The position numbers and the translations under genes were made by a program. Shown one piece after another: positions 45,603 through 56,278 of a stretch of 64,000 nt of DNA. This DNA comes from Albifimbria verrucaria (taxonomy: Eukaryota > Ascomycota > Sordariomycetes > Hypocreales > Stachybotryaceae): assembly GCA_020081605.1 (NCBI GenBank), contig JAHREC010000045.1, positions 868,001-932,000 of the forward strand, given 5' to 3'. The stretch's first letter is position 1. Every line of letters begins with the position of its first letter. Below the pieces are notes generated by a model. That model did not search any database. It was not told the DNA's origin and was given only the letters and a program-made list of their open reading frames with translations.

Positions 45603-46343
45603 TTAGAGGAGAAGAGCACCGCCGATAGCAACAACTAGAGCCAAGGTGCCGAATTGAGATGCTGCAACCCGAGTACCAGCACTTCCAGGGCCCTCATTGT
45701 CTCCGTCTTTGGTATTGCTGGAAGGAGGGTCGACCTTCTTCTCACTGCGGTCCACCTTTCCACAGGTAGGGGTTCCCTTGCCGGCGCTGACACAAGCTTT
45801 CAGGTCTGTTGATGCTTCGCCGCCCGCGTTTGACGATGCCTGTGAGAATGTTGCCTCAAAAACAGGGCGATCCTTGTTCTTCTTCTTCTTTTCCTCTGGA
45901 TCCGAGACAGTAAAGTCAATGGATCCGGATGTGACCTTTTCTTCGATATCGTAGGTGATTATTCGATCCGGTTGCCTCGAGCCCAGCATCTTCCACTCCC
46001 AGCTAAAACTGTAGTTGCCGACTGAAAGATCATCCGAATCAGGGACACTGTCACTAGCGTACCAGTACTTGCGGAATTTGTCCTCCTTCTCCGTTGTAAG
46101 ACTGGCTACCGTCACGGAACCATTGTACTTTTTCTTGTCGTTGGAAATCTCCCAATTGAATGAGTAGCCGAACTTGAGGTCTTGTTCCATGTTGTGCAAC
46201 GAGAATACCATCAGGTCACCGCTGACAGCCTTGGTTGCATTCTTGCCGGCAAACATGACGTCGAGGCCGAAGGTTGTTGGACGCTGCGTCTCGGCCGCAT
46301 ATGCGACCGTAGTCGCCAATGATAAAAATGTAGTAGCCTTCAT
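45603..46343 (-). CDS. Predicted GPI-anchored cell-surface protein, unknown function
   Basis: Single-exon gene for 246 residues. MKATTFLSLATTVAYA is a signal peptide with cleavage expected after AYA. The body (residues about 20-165) is beta-rich in appearance with N-glycosylation sequons (NAT, NGS, NYS). A Lys/Glu-rich KKKKNKD segment follows, then a two-Cys stretch (ACVSAGKGTPTC), a charged linker, and a C-terminal hydrophobic tail FGTLALVVAIGGALLL preceded by small residues (GPGSAG), which is the pattern for GPI attachment. I do not recognise the family; no catalytic motif. No frame break and clean codon use. Likely plasma membrane or cell wall. Its promoter faces the 46.3-48.1 kb gene-poor stretch. 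Confidence 0.75.
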   Translation of the reverse strand: MKATTFLSLATTVAYAAETQRPTTFGLDVMFAGKNATKAVSGDLMVFSLHNMEQDLKFGYSFNWEISNDKKKYNGSVTVASLTTEKEDKFRKYWYASDSVPDSDDLSVGNYSFSWEWKMLGSRQPDRIITYDIEEKVTSGSIDFTVSDPEEKKKKNKDRPVFEATFSQASSNAGGEASTDLKACVSAGKGTPTCGKVDRSEKKVDPPSSNTKDGDNEGPGSAGTRVAASQFGTLALVVAIGGALLL

Positions 46344-48131
46344 GTTGGCAACTGCGACTGAAAATGGAACTGGCCGAAGAAACGAGAGTTAGAAGCGAAA
46401 TGTGAGGCCTGCTCACAAACTTGTGTTAACAAAATACAGAGGAAGAATGGATGAAAGGTCGTAAACTTGGACAAGCACAATTGGGAGGTTTACTGTACAT
46501 GTAGTCACTGTAGGCGCTGGTTCACATGAAACGACATTTCCACCCATGCTAAATAAAGGACCCTTGACATGGCAATTTCAGGGCTTTCTAGCGAATCAAT
46601 CTCCCAAGCTTACAGGGTTGGCTGACTGAGAGTCGCAATGATCGTGGAAAGGCATCCTTGTCTGGTCAGCCGGATATGGAAACTAAGCCTGGAGAGGAAT
46701 AGACGAAGAGACGATGGAATTTTCCAATGGAAAAACTAACAGGCCTGCTTAAAAGACATAACTGCATAGTTATATATCTTGGCGTATCTCTGTAAGTACG
46801 ATAAACTCATCTTACTCGTGAGGAATCGGTAGCTCTATCCTAGTGTTTAAAGCGATCTGGCGAAAGCAGTACGCTGTTTGCAGCGAACCAAAACACAAAG
46901 CTCTGACATCTCTAGCCTCAGGAGATACTATTTATAAGTTCTTGTAGTAGCCCCACCTAACGGAGCTTGAATCAGATCCTTGCATTACAGTACCTGAGGA
47001 CCCCTGAACGGTAGATGATGCCCAACTAGGACTTTCGATACGAAAGGAATTCAGCAGAGGCATCCGATGCTACTCCATGTGCTTAAGTTAGATAAAGGAG
47101 TTCGCTCTGTATTACGCTTTCTAGAAATAAGAAGAAATGTTACCCCCATGATGAGGTCATACTCACACCGTGTCACCATGACCACCTCCTTTGTTGGACA
47201 AATCAAGCATCGTCTCTGTATCGTCTGACGCAAAGGGGCGTTCTTGTGCCAAGACAATACACATCAAATCACTCCCAATATTTGCTTCTCGTTACTTCGA
47301 AAGCGAGCGGGGTTTACTTCTGTAGATCATTTTATCCGTTTCGGTCTTTTCTTTGGATAAAGACTATAGATTGACTGGCTAATTATACAAATATCTTGAA
47401 ACATGCCGCAGTCAATCAAGTTTGTCATTGATGGTTGAGCCTGTAGACCTGGCTTCGTTCTATTAGCTGAGCATCTAGCAAAGGTGAAATATCAGCAGTC
47501 TGGAAAACTTGTGTTATCAAGACGCTGCATAAGCCTGTCACAGATGTGTAGGTCAGTGGGAACTACTCTCTCTGAATTCACATGCTGTGTTCGCATAACA
47601 GAGGGGCAGTGTTGCCTCTGGCTCACTCAGGGTATGAGATCAACCAGCGGCTTAAGGCCAATCGGTTCAATTGATAATTAGCCAACCGAGTGATCAGAGC
47701 CCCATCTGATTCAGAGTGCACCTTATGACAGCATCTTTTCACTTTCTCATGCAAACAATCAAAAGGAGAAACAGAATTATGCAGCTAAGGGCCTCAGCTG
47801 GGAACAATCTTCGTGGGTGACGCCATCTCAGACCCAACCCTCTGCGTGTCTCAGTCGGGACGGCTCCAAAGCCATGGGTTGCCTGCTTTCGGATCTGTAT
47901 CTAGTGGTTGCACAGCAGATCTCCGGTCCCTCGAGCTGAGCGGATCGATCCGGGAGTAGATCTATGGGGCTTCCAGTCGATTCTCAAATCGCCAATCAGC
48001 ATCGGCAGCCTGAGTATTGGCACAGCACATGCGGGGTCAATTCAAGCAAAAAAGCAAAAATATTATCTATAACTTGGTTTTCTTTCAATTTTAAGTGGTC
48101 TAGATGTCTATAATTCGGTCCGAATATGTAG
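46344..48131. other. Gene-poor 1.8-kb region
   Basis: AT-rich. It must contain the GPI-gene promoter and the unresolved 5' end of the propeller gene. Frame 47484-47681 has no motif. An exon of the propeller gene may hide here. Confidence 0.4.
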
Positions 48132-49698
48132 GTCGCTGCGAAAGTTGCGGCCTCTGGTGTGACACCCAAGGTGATCACATTTGAGCTAGCCACTCGATTT
48201 CTCGACGACTCTCTCATCGGGTCGATCTCAGAAGCAGAAAACATGGTTGTCTTCTGGGCTCCCGACTACTCTGTCACACAAGAGTTTTCTGTTGGATATA
48301 AATATTCCCTAAACTCAGTGTTGTTTCATTGTAAGGCATCGCTCACAGCATTGAGCTTTCCCATTGATTCGCTGCACTATGAGATCTCTGTCAATTCTCC
48401 TTACCACTATGGTAAGACACACATTAGAGCGCAGCCTTTATTGAATGAATACTGACATGTTTTAGACGGCCTTATCTGCAGGTGCCGATACATGCCTGTC
48501 TTCCGTGTCATGGGCTGATCCTCGAATTGACACCTTTGGAGTCGCTCCGGACGCCTCCATCTGGCATAAGTTCTACACAGGTTGGGATTGGCAGCCATCC
48601 AAAGGTTTCGAGCGTATACCAGCTGATGATGCTTCTTGCCCCGCTGTCTCGTCTTGGGGTGAGGGTCGATTCGACCTCGTTTATGTCAATGCCTCTGGCA
48701 GCAATGTTCTACACAAATTCTTTGGCGGTGGAGAATGGGGTCCCTCTTGGGACAGTGTCGAAGACCTTGGGGAGACGTCACGTCTCTCACCAGCAATTCT
48801 TGGGGCAGCAACCGGCTTGATATTGTAGCCAAATCAGGCAAGTCTTACGTTCACAAGGCTTGGACTGGAACGGAGTGGTTCCCCTCTGGTAAGGATTGGG
48901 AGGATTTTGGTGGTGATTTTTCCAGCGAGCCAGCAGTGGCTTCTTGGGGACCAGGGAGACTTGACATTGTAGGAGTTTCGTCAACGAATGGATCCATTCT
49001 TCACAAGTTCTGGCATGAAGGATGGTCTAACTGGGAGGATCTTGGCGGAGGACCATTCATCGCAACGCCCAAGATAACATCTTGGGGTCCAGGTCGGTTC
49101 GACATTTGGGCCATTGATGAACAAGGAAGTTTGAACCATCTGTTCTGGGACGGGCATGCATATCAGGGCTGGGAGAAGCTCGGTGGAAGCTTCACCGAGA
49201 CCCCCAATGTGGTCCACTGGAATGCTACAAAGATCGACATTGTTGGTAAAACTGGTGATACCTACCACTTGAAGAACTATGATGGTTCACAGTGGAACCC
49301 CGACAAGGAGGGATGGTACAAATTGGCATCCTCGTTTAGTTCGGAACCGAGCGTTGTTGCCAGACGCACTAGTAAGTCGATTGTTTACTTCCAGTCCAAC
49401 TCCGGCTACTAATACCTGTCCAGACTTTCTTTCCGTGCTTGGCCTTAACAAAGAAAGCTCTCTGAGGCTCCAGGTTTGGACAGGCTACGGCTGGGAGCCA
49501 TCTTCTGACAGCACATGGTCCCTTGGGGATGTTTCTAATCCTTATGGGCAAAAATCTTTACAGTCTCAATACGAGGACAAGGTTGACTCAGGGAACTTTA
49601 GGGTCGTAGGTCATCAGCCACCTGGCCTTGCAGGAAATCCAGCACAAGGATGTAAGAACATGTACTTATCTATTCTTAGGGTTCTTTCAAACCTGTAA
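48132..49698 (+). CDS. Seven-bladed beta-propeller protein, PLL/DUF346-like lectin fold; 5' end unresolved
   Basis: Seven repeats of about 47-50 residues, each with a core like SWGPGRLDIVG followed by LHKFW and W-x-DLGG, strongly suggest a propeller of the PLL-type (fucose-binding, DUF346-repeat) family. Blades begin at about 48483 and the seventh crosses the last intron. Exons: 48132-48413 (N-terminal part), 48482-49372 and 49423-49698. One G is lost at 48769-48772 in blade 2. The N-terminal 94 residues (TPKVITFELATRFLDD onward) match no domain I know. The first exon appears to begin at an acceptor TAG (48129-48131), so the start codon is upstream and not identified; no signal peptide can therefore be judged. 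Sugar binding is a family-based inference. Tail after blade 7 is short and Gly/Pro-rich. Confidence 0.72.
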
Positions 49699-50770
49699 GA
49701 AACATAGGATATACGTACAGTAGCGACCATGGTGCCCAGTTATGCTAGCCATGTGAACATGACCTGCGTTCTATTGCAATATGTCATCAATTGTATCCCT
49801 TTACTGCTTAGAATATGTTTAATATAGTGAATCTATACAAAACATAGTATCTTAAATCTAACCATCGCATAGCAGTGGGTGAAGAGGCTCGTAACCCGGC
49901 CGCCACCTAACAGGTGATTGGTGGGGCCTTCCGTGAGGGAGTTTGCGGGCATTTCGGCCATGCACGACTGTTTGCCGGAGGCCACACGGTCAGTGCACGG
50001 GTACTGTGAGAACCTTAGGACAAAACTTCGGGATGATCGGGATAGGCATATCTGGTTGATCAAACGTGCTCGAGTGGGTTACCGTCAGATGATGAGTCGA
50101 GAAGCCGCCAGTCTCCAACCTGCCGCTTGAAGGCAATTTACCACGATACATTACTGTGGTTATATCCATTTTCCTGCAGTTGCCAGTGAATCTTGGTATC
50201 GGTTTTTCTTGATTGAGCATGTTGTCTCGGATACTAAAGCAGCTTGAGTTGTGTTGGACGGTATAAGTCAGTCAATCCACATGGAGCCCGGTAAACGAAC
50301 TAGAATGGACAGTAAACACTGCCATAAACAGAATCACTATCGACGGCGTTTACTAAGTTAATTGTCTTCATCAATTGGTCAATATGTTTGAGACCACAGG
50401 TGAGAGCAGACCGTTATTCACACAGTCAGCGAGCCAGGTGAGCGAATATGAGGCAGTATCCAGGTTGGAGCTAGGCCGTTTCAGTACAGCCTCATTGGGA
50501 TGAAACAAAACCAGATCAAGAATGGAAGAGGCCATGAAGCAACAGGTTAAAAATGCGGAGACGGCCCGTCGTAACCTTCTCATCTGTTGCCTGATCTTGT
50601 TGCTCGGATTGATGTTGTGTTGGATTTAAATGCAGGCGAATCCTCCTTGCTGAACTGGTCTCTGTCTCGATCGCTTAGGAGACATACTTCAGACACTTTG
50701 TACCATTTCGTAATACTTCTTCCAACATCTTGTTCTTCTTCTTTATTGAAAGCCTGTTAAGCCAACCGAA
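49699..50770. other. Intergenic, propeller gene to SAM gene
   Basis: A few 70-76-codon frames on both strands, none with motif or leader. The last 100 bp before 50771 is a CT-rich fungal leader. Confidence 0.45.
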
Positions 50771-51333
50771 ATGTCCGACTGTGGATCGTCGACATCAGCG
50801 GATGGCTTTGCCGTCAACCTGGAGTCTGTTCTTCGCTGGTTCTCAACCCTCAATGAAACCGAGAGAATCCTTGCTGTCACAACCATCGCACAACTGCCGG
50901 TGCAGCGCAGGAACCCAGGTAATCGCTCGCCGAGAAATCATTCTCCGAGACAAAAGATGGAGTGGCCACCGGAGTTCCCGCAAGACCCCGACTCGGATCC
51001 GCGATGGCTGCGCAGGTGGCTGAGGAATCTCCGCTTACACAAATACGAGCAATCGCTGGTAGGCCTACAGCCTGACGAGCTGCTGAATTTGGACGACGAG
51101 GACCTTCAACGGCTGGGGATTGATACGGTTGGCGCAAGGAACAAATTCTTACGGGTGAGTTTCTATTCTTCGAATCTCCATTGCATTGGTGTGGATGCTG
51201 ACAATGTTCTCTTCAGGTCCTAGAACTGGCCAGAATGGACGTCGCGGGTCGCGTCCGGGCTATGGACGTTGCCATGGATGTGTTGCGAGAAGACGATAGC
51301 GATGAGTACATTCCGAGGCCAAGCTCTGCATGA
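50771..51333 (+). CDS. Small SAM-domain protein, Smaug/Vts1-like SAM
   Basis: Two exons, 50771-51154 and 51217-51333; about 166 residues. The N-terminal segment LESVLRWFSTLNETERILAV is a conserved helical region found with such SAM domains in filamentous fungi. The SAM domain runs from about residue 75 to 125: WLRRWLRNLRLHKYEQSL, LQPDELLNLDDEDLQRLGI and GARNKFLRVLELA, with the Leu-His-Lys-Tyr and Gly-Ala-Arg-Asn-Lys residues that Vts1/Smaug use for RNA hairpin binding. RNA binding is thus plausible but not shown; SAM domains can also oligomerise. The C-terminus is short and acidic (EDDSDEY). No frame break. The long Vts1 N-terminus is absent, so this is not Vts1 itself. Confidence 0.78.
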
Positions 51334-52165
51334 TAGCTTCCTCGGTTTTATCTTTCTTTTGCATCTGGCTTCAGCAGGCGTTTTGGGGTGGGAATCTTGG
51401 ATTAGGCGTTATGTGAACTCGGGCAGAACATTGCCCACCTCCGTGTTATGATACGAGTATGAACAATATTACGATTGACGACGAATAAGCATGTTTTTTC
51501 ACATGGCTAGTCGGCAAATGATACTAAGCTTTCTGCATCCAAGTGAATGAGAGACGGTAGATCCCTGTCCAGATCCCGTAATTAAGTGGCCATGGCTCTA
51601 TCGAGCGTCAGCAACCTTTCAGCTGTGCCACGCAGAGCGTCCAATAAAGGATTTGGGAACGGAGTGGCGAGCTCTCCCAACTTGCCGCTCCTCTCCGTCG
51701 CGGCGGTTACTCGATTGAAGCCTTGCGGACGTAATTGAGGTAGCCAACGCATCATAGTATCATGCAAGAGCGGCATCCTTTGCTAGGCAATGACCATAGA
51801 GCACGGCGCAAATCCTCTAAAACAAAACAGCACAGACGACTCGAGATTGTGCACTTGGTTCCTCAAATTATTGTTGCTGCCTCTCTCCCGTTAACGTTAC
51901 TAAAAGATGGCATTGCTTCATCCGGTACATTAATCCGAAGATCAAGTAAATTGGCTATCTATACTTCAGCACGTCTCTGATGGCAACAACAAATGTTCTG
52001 GTATTAACTCATGTACGACCCTAACTTGAGAGGTTTCCTTTCAAGCAGCTCAGATAGTCATGAACACTAGCCAACAACCAACAACCATCAGTTACAGCTC
52101 GTCACAAAATACCTGTCGCCAAAACTCATTACCAACATCTCACACACCACATATTTTACACAGCC
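51334..52165. other. Intergenic, SAM gene to ZZ gene
   Basis: No motif-bearing frame. The last 90 bp before 52166 is a CA-rich leader. Confidence 0.45.
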
Positions 52166-53145
52166 ATGGTTCACGAATTTATTTACATCAATCGCGCCAA
52201 ACTCTGCGCAGAGTATGAAAATACTGACACAGATACCCTCCAGAGGCTAGAGGTCAGGTTCATGCGCTCATACTTGGCGAATTGTGGCAGCGCAGCCCTT
52301 GGTGTCAGCGCGACTGTAAAGACGTTCGGCGCTGCATGGCCGCTGCCCGTGTATTCAGGTCGGCTGGCCCGCATTGCCGAAGTCAAGCTGGAGATGGTTC
52401 AGCTGCAGCTCACTGCGCGGGCTGTTCAGCTGCATGACATATCGTGGATAGATGCTGGTCATATACTCGGCAGTCTTGCGGCAGGGCAGATTGTCGGGGA
52501 GTTGATAGATATAGACTTGGGCGGCGCCGAAGAAATCGTTGACCAAGATCCAGGCGGCTTCGACGTCAAGACCGAGATAGGAAACGCACTTCCCGGTGAG
52601 ATTGCTCAGGCAGCATATCTTGCTGCTACTAACTCGCCTCCGCCAAAGACATGTCCACGGCCCAAGCGAAGCCGGTTCCAACGCCTCAAGTGCGCGGAAT
52701 GTGAGACGCACTTTGACACTTCCTACGTGGAGTGGGTTCGTAAGTACTCATGAGAACATGTCACGCCTTACCTTAAATTAAACCGATGGTGTAGACTGCT
52801 GCCAGTGCAAAGATCGTTTCGACATTTGTGTGGCATGCGCAAAGACACACAAGCATAATCCCAGTCACCAGCTATATCAGATGAACGGGGCCTGTCCTAA
52901 GTCACGAACGAGCTGGAGAAGCGTGCTCGGCAAGAAAATGGCATGCAAAAGTTGTCAGCAAGCCTTATCTGGCGACATTTACAGTAAGTCCCCACCATGT
53001 TACTCCGTTCTCTACACCGAGCTGAACGCGAGGCATCACAGCTTGTGACGAATGTTATGGGCGGTACGATATATGTCTAGGCTGTTACGCGAAGGGATGC
53101 TGGTGCGGGAAGCATACAGCGCCACTGTCCCGCCAACATGTCTAA
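52166..53145 (+). CDS. Protein with tandem C-terminal ZZ-type zinc fingers, unknown N-terminal domain
   Basis: Three exons, 52166-52739, 52795-52983 and 53042-53145; about 288 residues. The N-terminal 170 residues (from MVHEFIYINRAKLCAEYEN) contain a helical, Ala/Leu-rich region and an acidic stretch (IDIDLGGAEEIVDQDPGG); I do not recognise a domain. First finger: CAECETHFD, CCQCKDRFDICVAC and the His pair in HKHNPSH. Second: CKSCQQ, CDECYGRYDICLGCY and a final Cys/His group (CWCGKH). The CxxC-YDxCxxC core is typical of ZZ domains, which bind proteins, often N-terminal histone or degron peptides. The ends of both fingers are built by splicing, which supports the exon model. No frame break. 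Acts probably as an adaptor; no enzyme motif. Confidence 0.72.
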
Positions 53146-54952
53146 TCATAGCAGGTCAGGAATATTGATTGGATGATGCATTTCTTGCTATACTATATGA
53201 GCGTTTCATACTTTCTTATTTTTCCTCGCTATTGGTTTCGTCTTTATTATGATACCACGATGTCTTAGAAAGGAATCACAAAACAGGTCAGGCACACATT
53301 TTACGAAATACACGACTAGGCATCAGAAATATTTACCAACTATTAAATCCCTTCGTTTAATGTTCCGTCAAATCGTCTTTATGTCATTATGGTGGTTTGA
53401 GTCATCAGAAAAAGCACATCGCTGGTCAAGGTGCAAAAACCTCCGCAAAACAACGGCATGACAAGGCGGGAAATACATGGTCAGCAAACTGCAGTCAATG
53501 CAAGCCATACACGAAAAAGCAATTACTCTATACAGCCAACACGTCTCATAGAATTGCCGGTGGTGCCCGGATCTCTTCCGTCCGTATAGCTGCCTCGCAT
53601 AGACAGCTCGCTGCAGTGAACCGGAGCCACAGCACATGGCCAGTCTCAGATCACCGCTTCAAACTTGGGGAATAAACAGTTTGAATGCCGTCCTGGGCGT
53701 AGATTGGCCCATGCCGCGGCTCAGATTCCTTGTTGCGGTGGGCTGCGGCGGCTATGCAGCACAGGAGAGGGCCAACCTCCAGAAACGATGTCACGTCTTG
53801 TAACGCCAAAGAGCTCAATTTGGTACTGCTGGCGGTGCTCTTGATCGTCGGCCACAATGCAGATCCACAGAAGGTCGTTTCAGATGGCCTTCCTCCCATT
53901 CGACATGAGTGGTCTATATCCAATGCAAGCAGATTGAACTGCCTATTCTGCAAACATGCCGTGAACTCTATCACATCGCACATGGCTTCAATCGTCGAGC
54001 AGAGCCAACCGTACCCTTTTGCATGCCTAGTGCGTTGTGTCAGCATGAGATTGAGCTGGGGCCATCATGGCGCCAGTGCCGGAGATTAGGTGCATCTACA
54101 CTCGACAGAGGATCTCACGGGAAAAGTCTCCGTCGCATATACTGTTCCTTTTCTGCAGACTTTCCCACAGTAGATAGAACGAACCATGGCCAAGCTGATG
54201 CCATGGGACACGTCAGATCAAGCCGCTGGTGAGGAGACTAGTCGTACGCGTCCGTCCGATTCAAATGATGTGGGGAGACTCCATTAAGCCGATCAACCCC
54301 GAGGACAAATCAACCAAGACCAATGCAGCAATGCTGCAACCAGCGTGTGGAGTTTAGACGACGTTGAACAACGCTTAAACATTTAATCTAAACGAATCAG
54401 CACAAACTGTTTCCTCTAGATGCCTGCTTGCGTACGACAGGAGATGGGACCTCCCTTTCGCGAGCGCAAATCCGTTGATCGCCGGTATCCTAAAACCGCC
54501 GGCCAATGCCCAGATCCAGTATAATAAATTACCCTCATCTCCTGTCATCGTTTCACATGGTTCAGCACGGTCGCCTGTAAGGAAGACCTGTGGAAGCCCT
54601 TAGCGGGACGCGCTCGACTGGACCCTTGCTCGGCCTCCTGCTGATCAGGAATGTGGTGGGTGTCACAAAACGCCATGTGAATGGAGGGCGACGCTCCGAT
54701 TGTGCTGACGCAGCCCTGAGAATAGAATGAAGATCCCCTGAACGGCATAGCTCTTACCCTTGTTGCACAAGGCATGGTTGGGCGCAGCACTCATGTGATG
54801 GTCTGTCTGCTCCGCCTCGACAAGATATAAGTCACCAACAACCACATCCGCGTTATCGTGAGCACCACCAGCCAACCCAGCAACTGCACCCTTTCTTCGT
54901 GCTGCCGTCCAAGTCTAAGCAAGCAGACGGTCGTGACACTACAACCGCGATC
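53146..54952. other. Gene-poor 1.8-kb region
   Basis: Frames around 53651-54232 on both strands are fairly long; the plus-strand LPILQTCRELYHIAHG resembles the tail of fungal 2EXR/F-box-like proteins but the N-terminal half is absent. Not supported as a gene. Confidence 0.4.
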
Positions 54953-55729
54953 ATGTACTCCTCCGGCATCGTCCGCTACCACCCCTGCACGACCCCGAGT
55001 CGCAACGGTCGCAGTCCCGGGCGCAGAGTCGCTTCTCGGTCCCCGCTATAATCGACCCTAGATTCTACCGTTCATACGCTGCACATGGAATTTGCGCTCT
55101 GTGCCACCTTATCTTCATGGCTGTTGCGGTGCGAGCCTGGGTAGTCTGTGGGCATAAGGACGGTTGCAGTGCTGAACAAGCGCGATTGGATTTGCCGTTC
55201 GGAGCCTCTGCAGTGGTGAGTCGATCCATATCCAGATGGCATCTAGGCCCTCTTTTACAAGAACTTGTACACTGACACCGGCGTAACAGGCCGGCATCGT
55301 GGCTTGGCTTAACGGGTTGTTATTCATGATCACACTTGTCATGGAGTTATCCGCACGTTCCTCCATCGATTCCAGCGCTACGAGATACAAACTTTACTAC
55401 CTGGTCTACTACCTCGGATGCATTTTCTGCTGTGGCTCCGCCATTGTCGACTTCAAATACGCCGTACGTGTGGGTGTACACGGCAGCGGATGGGAGCACA
55501 TGGCCATGGTGCAGCCATGTGCAGTCATCGCTGGGTATGTTTAGCCGATCATGCATGCACTTGGAAAGCGACATTGAACTAACTTAACCAAAGATTGGTA
55601 ACGGTGTTCGTCGGGGCTGTCGATGCCTTCAAAGCCTATAATACGCAGAATGCCGCTCAAGCTTTCGCCAGCGTTCCCAAGATCAAGGTGGAAGATATGT
55701 CAAGCGATTCCAAAGACGGCGAACGATGA
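54953..55729 (+). CDS. Four-transmembrane MARVEL-like membrane protein
   Basis: Exons 54953-55215, 55290-55534 and 55594-55729; about 214 residues after repair. One C appears lost at 54981-54984: with it MYSSGIVRYHPL continues into a hydrophilic, Ser/Gln/Arg-rich N-terminus (about 45 residues) before TM1. Hydrophobic segments: ICALCHLIFMAVAVRAW, IVAWLNGLLFMITLVMELS, YLVYYLGCIFCCGSAIVDF and PCAVIAGLVTVFVGAVDAF, i.e. four helices with both ends in the cytoplasm, the arrangement of MARVEL/tetraspan proteins. The C-terminus ends in a short charged tail (SSDSKDGER). No catalytic motif. Membrane organisation or trafficking is a family-level guess only. Confidence 0.7.
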
Positions 55730-56278
55730 GCCCTCGCTCTCCCTCAACATAGCTTGTACGATATATCAACAAAACCAACGGGCACTGTGAATACGTCGGC
55801 AGAAGACGACCGCTCAGCATTCCACGGCCTGGTCTGCCACAAACCAACATTGGCTTTGGCAACACCAAGGCATTTCATTCATCACATTTTCAGACTTTTC
55901 ATACTCAGGTTCTTGCAGACACAATGAGCTCTGTATAGATTAACACGGCAACTGGGCCTGGAGCAACTTCTTTACATCACAGTCAGAGGAATAGCATAAG
56001 TTCCTTATGGATTTGACCCATTGACTGGGTTTGTAGCATAACACGGGTTGATACAAAGGTTGGGACACGGGTTGGGACACGGGTTGGGACACGGCATTGG
56101 AACAGGCCATGTGTTAGGCGGCGAAACGGCGTTCGGATTAGAGACAGCCTCGTCAAAGGCTATAGATACGTTCATTTTGAACCACTTTTCTTAGCGTCAA
56201 GTCATCATGGCATTCATCAACAGTACATTATCCACATATTTCCACCTTGGTATGCCCCTTCGTGATCTTCCGCCTGGC
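55730..56278. other. Convergent 3' flanks with a minisatellite
   Basis: Spacer between the 4TM gene and the AIF-type gene. Apart from the repeat listed separately, nothing recognised. Confidence 0.5.
56058..56093. repeat. 12-bp minisatellite, three perfect copies
   Basis: Unit GGTTGGGACACG three times in tandem, with partial copies at both sides (ACACGGGTTG before, GGCATTGGAACA after). Located in the 3' flank of the AIF-type gene. Confidence 0.9.

Noticed and set aside
53651..54232. Frames resembling a 2EXR/F-box-like C-terminus (LPILQTCRELYHIAHG)
   Set aside because: No N-terminal domain, competing open frames on both strands, and repair does not give one consistent product.
28722..56000. 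A secondary-metabolite cluster (P450s, SDR and a Zn2Cys6 regulator together)
   Set aside because: No polyketide synthase, peptide synthetase, terpene cyclase, prenyltransferase or other backbone enzyme is visible, and the tailoring-type genes are interleaved with unrelated ones.
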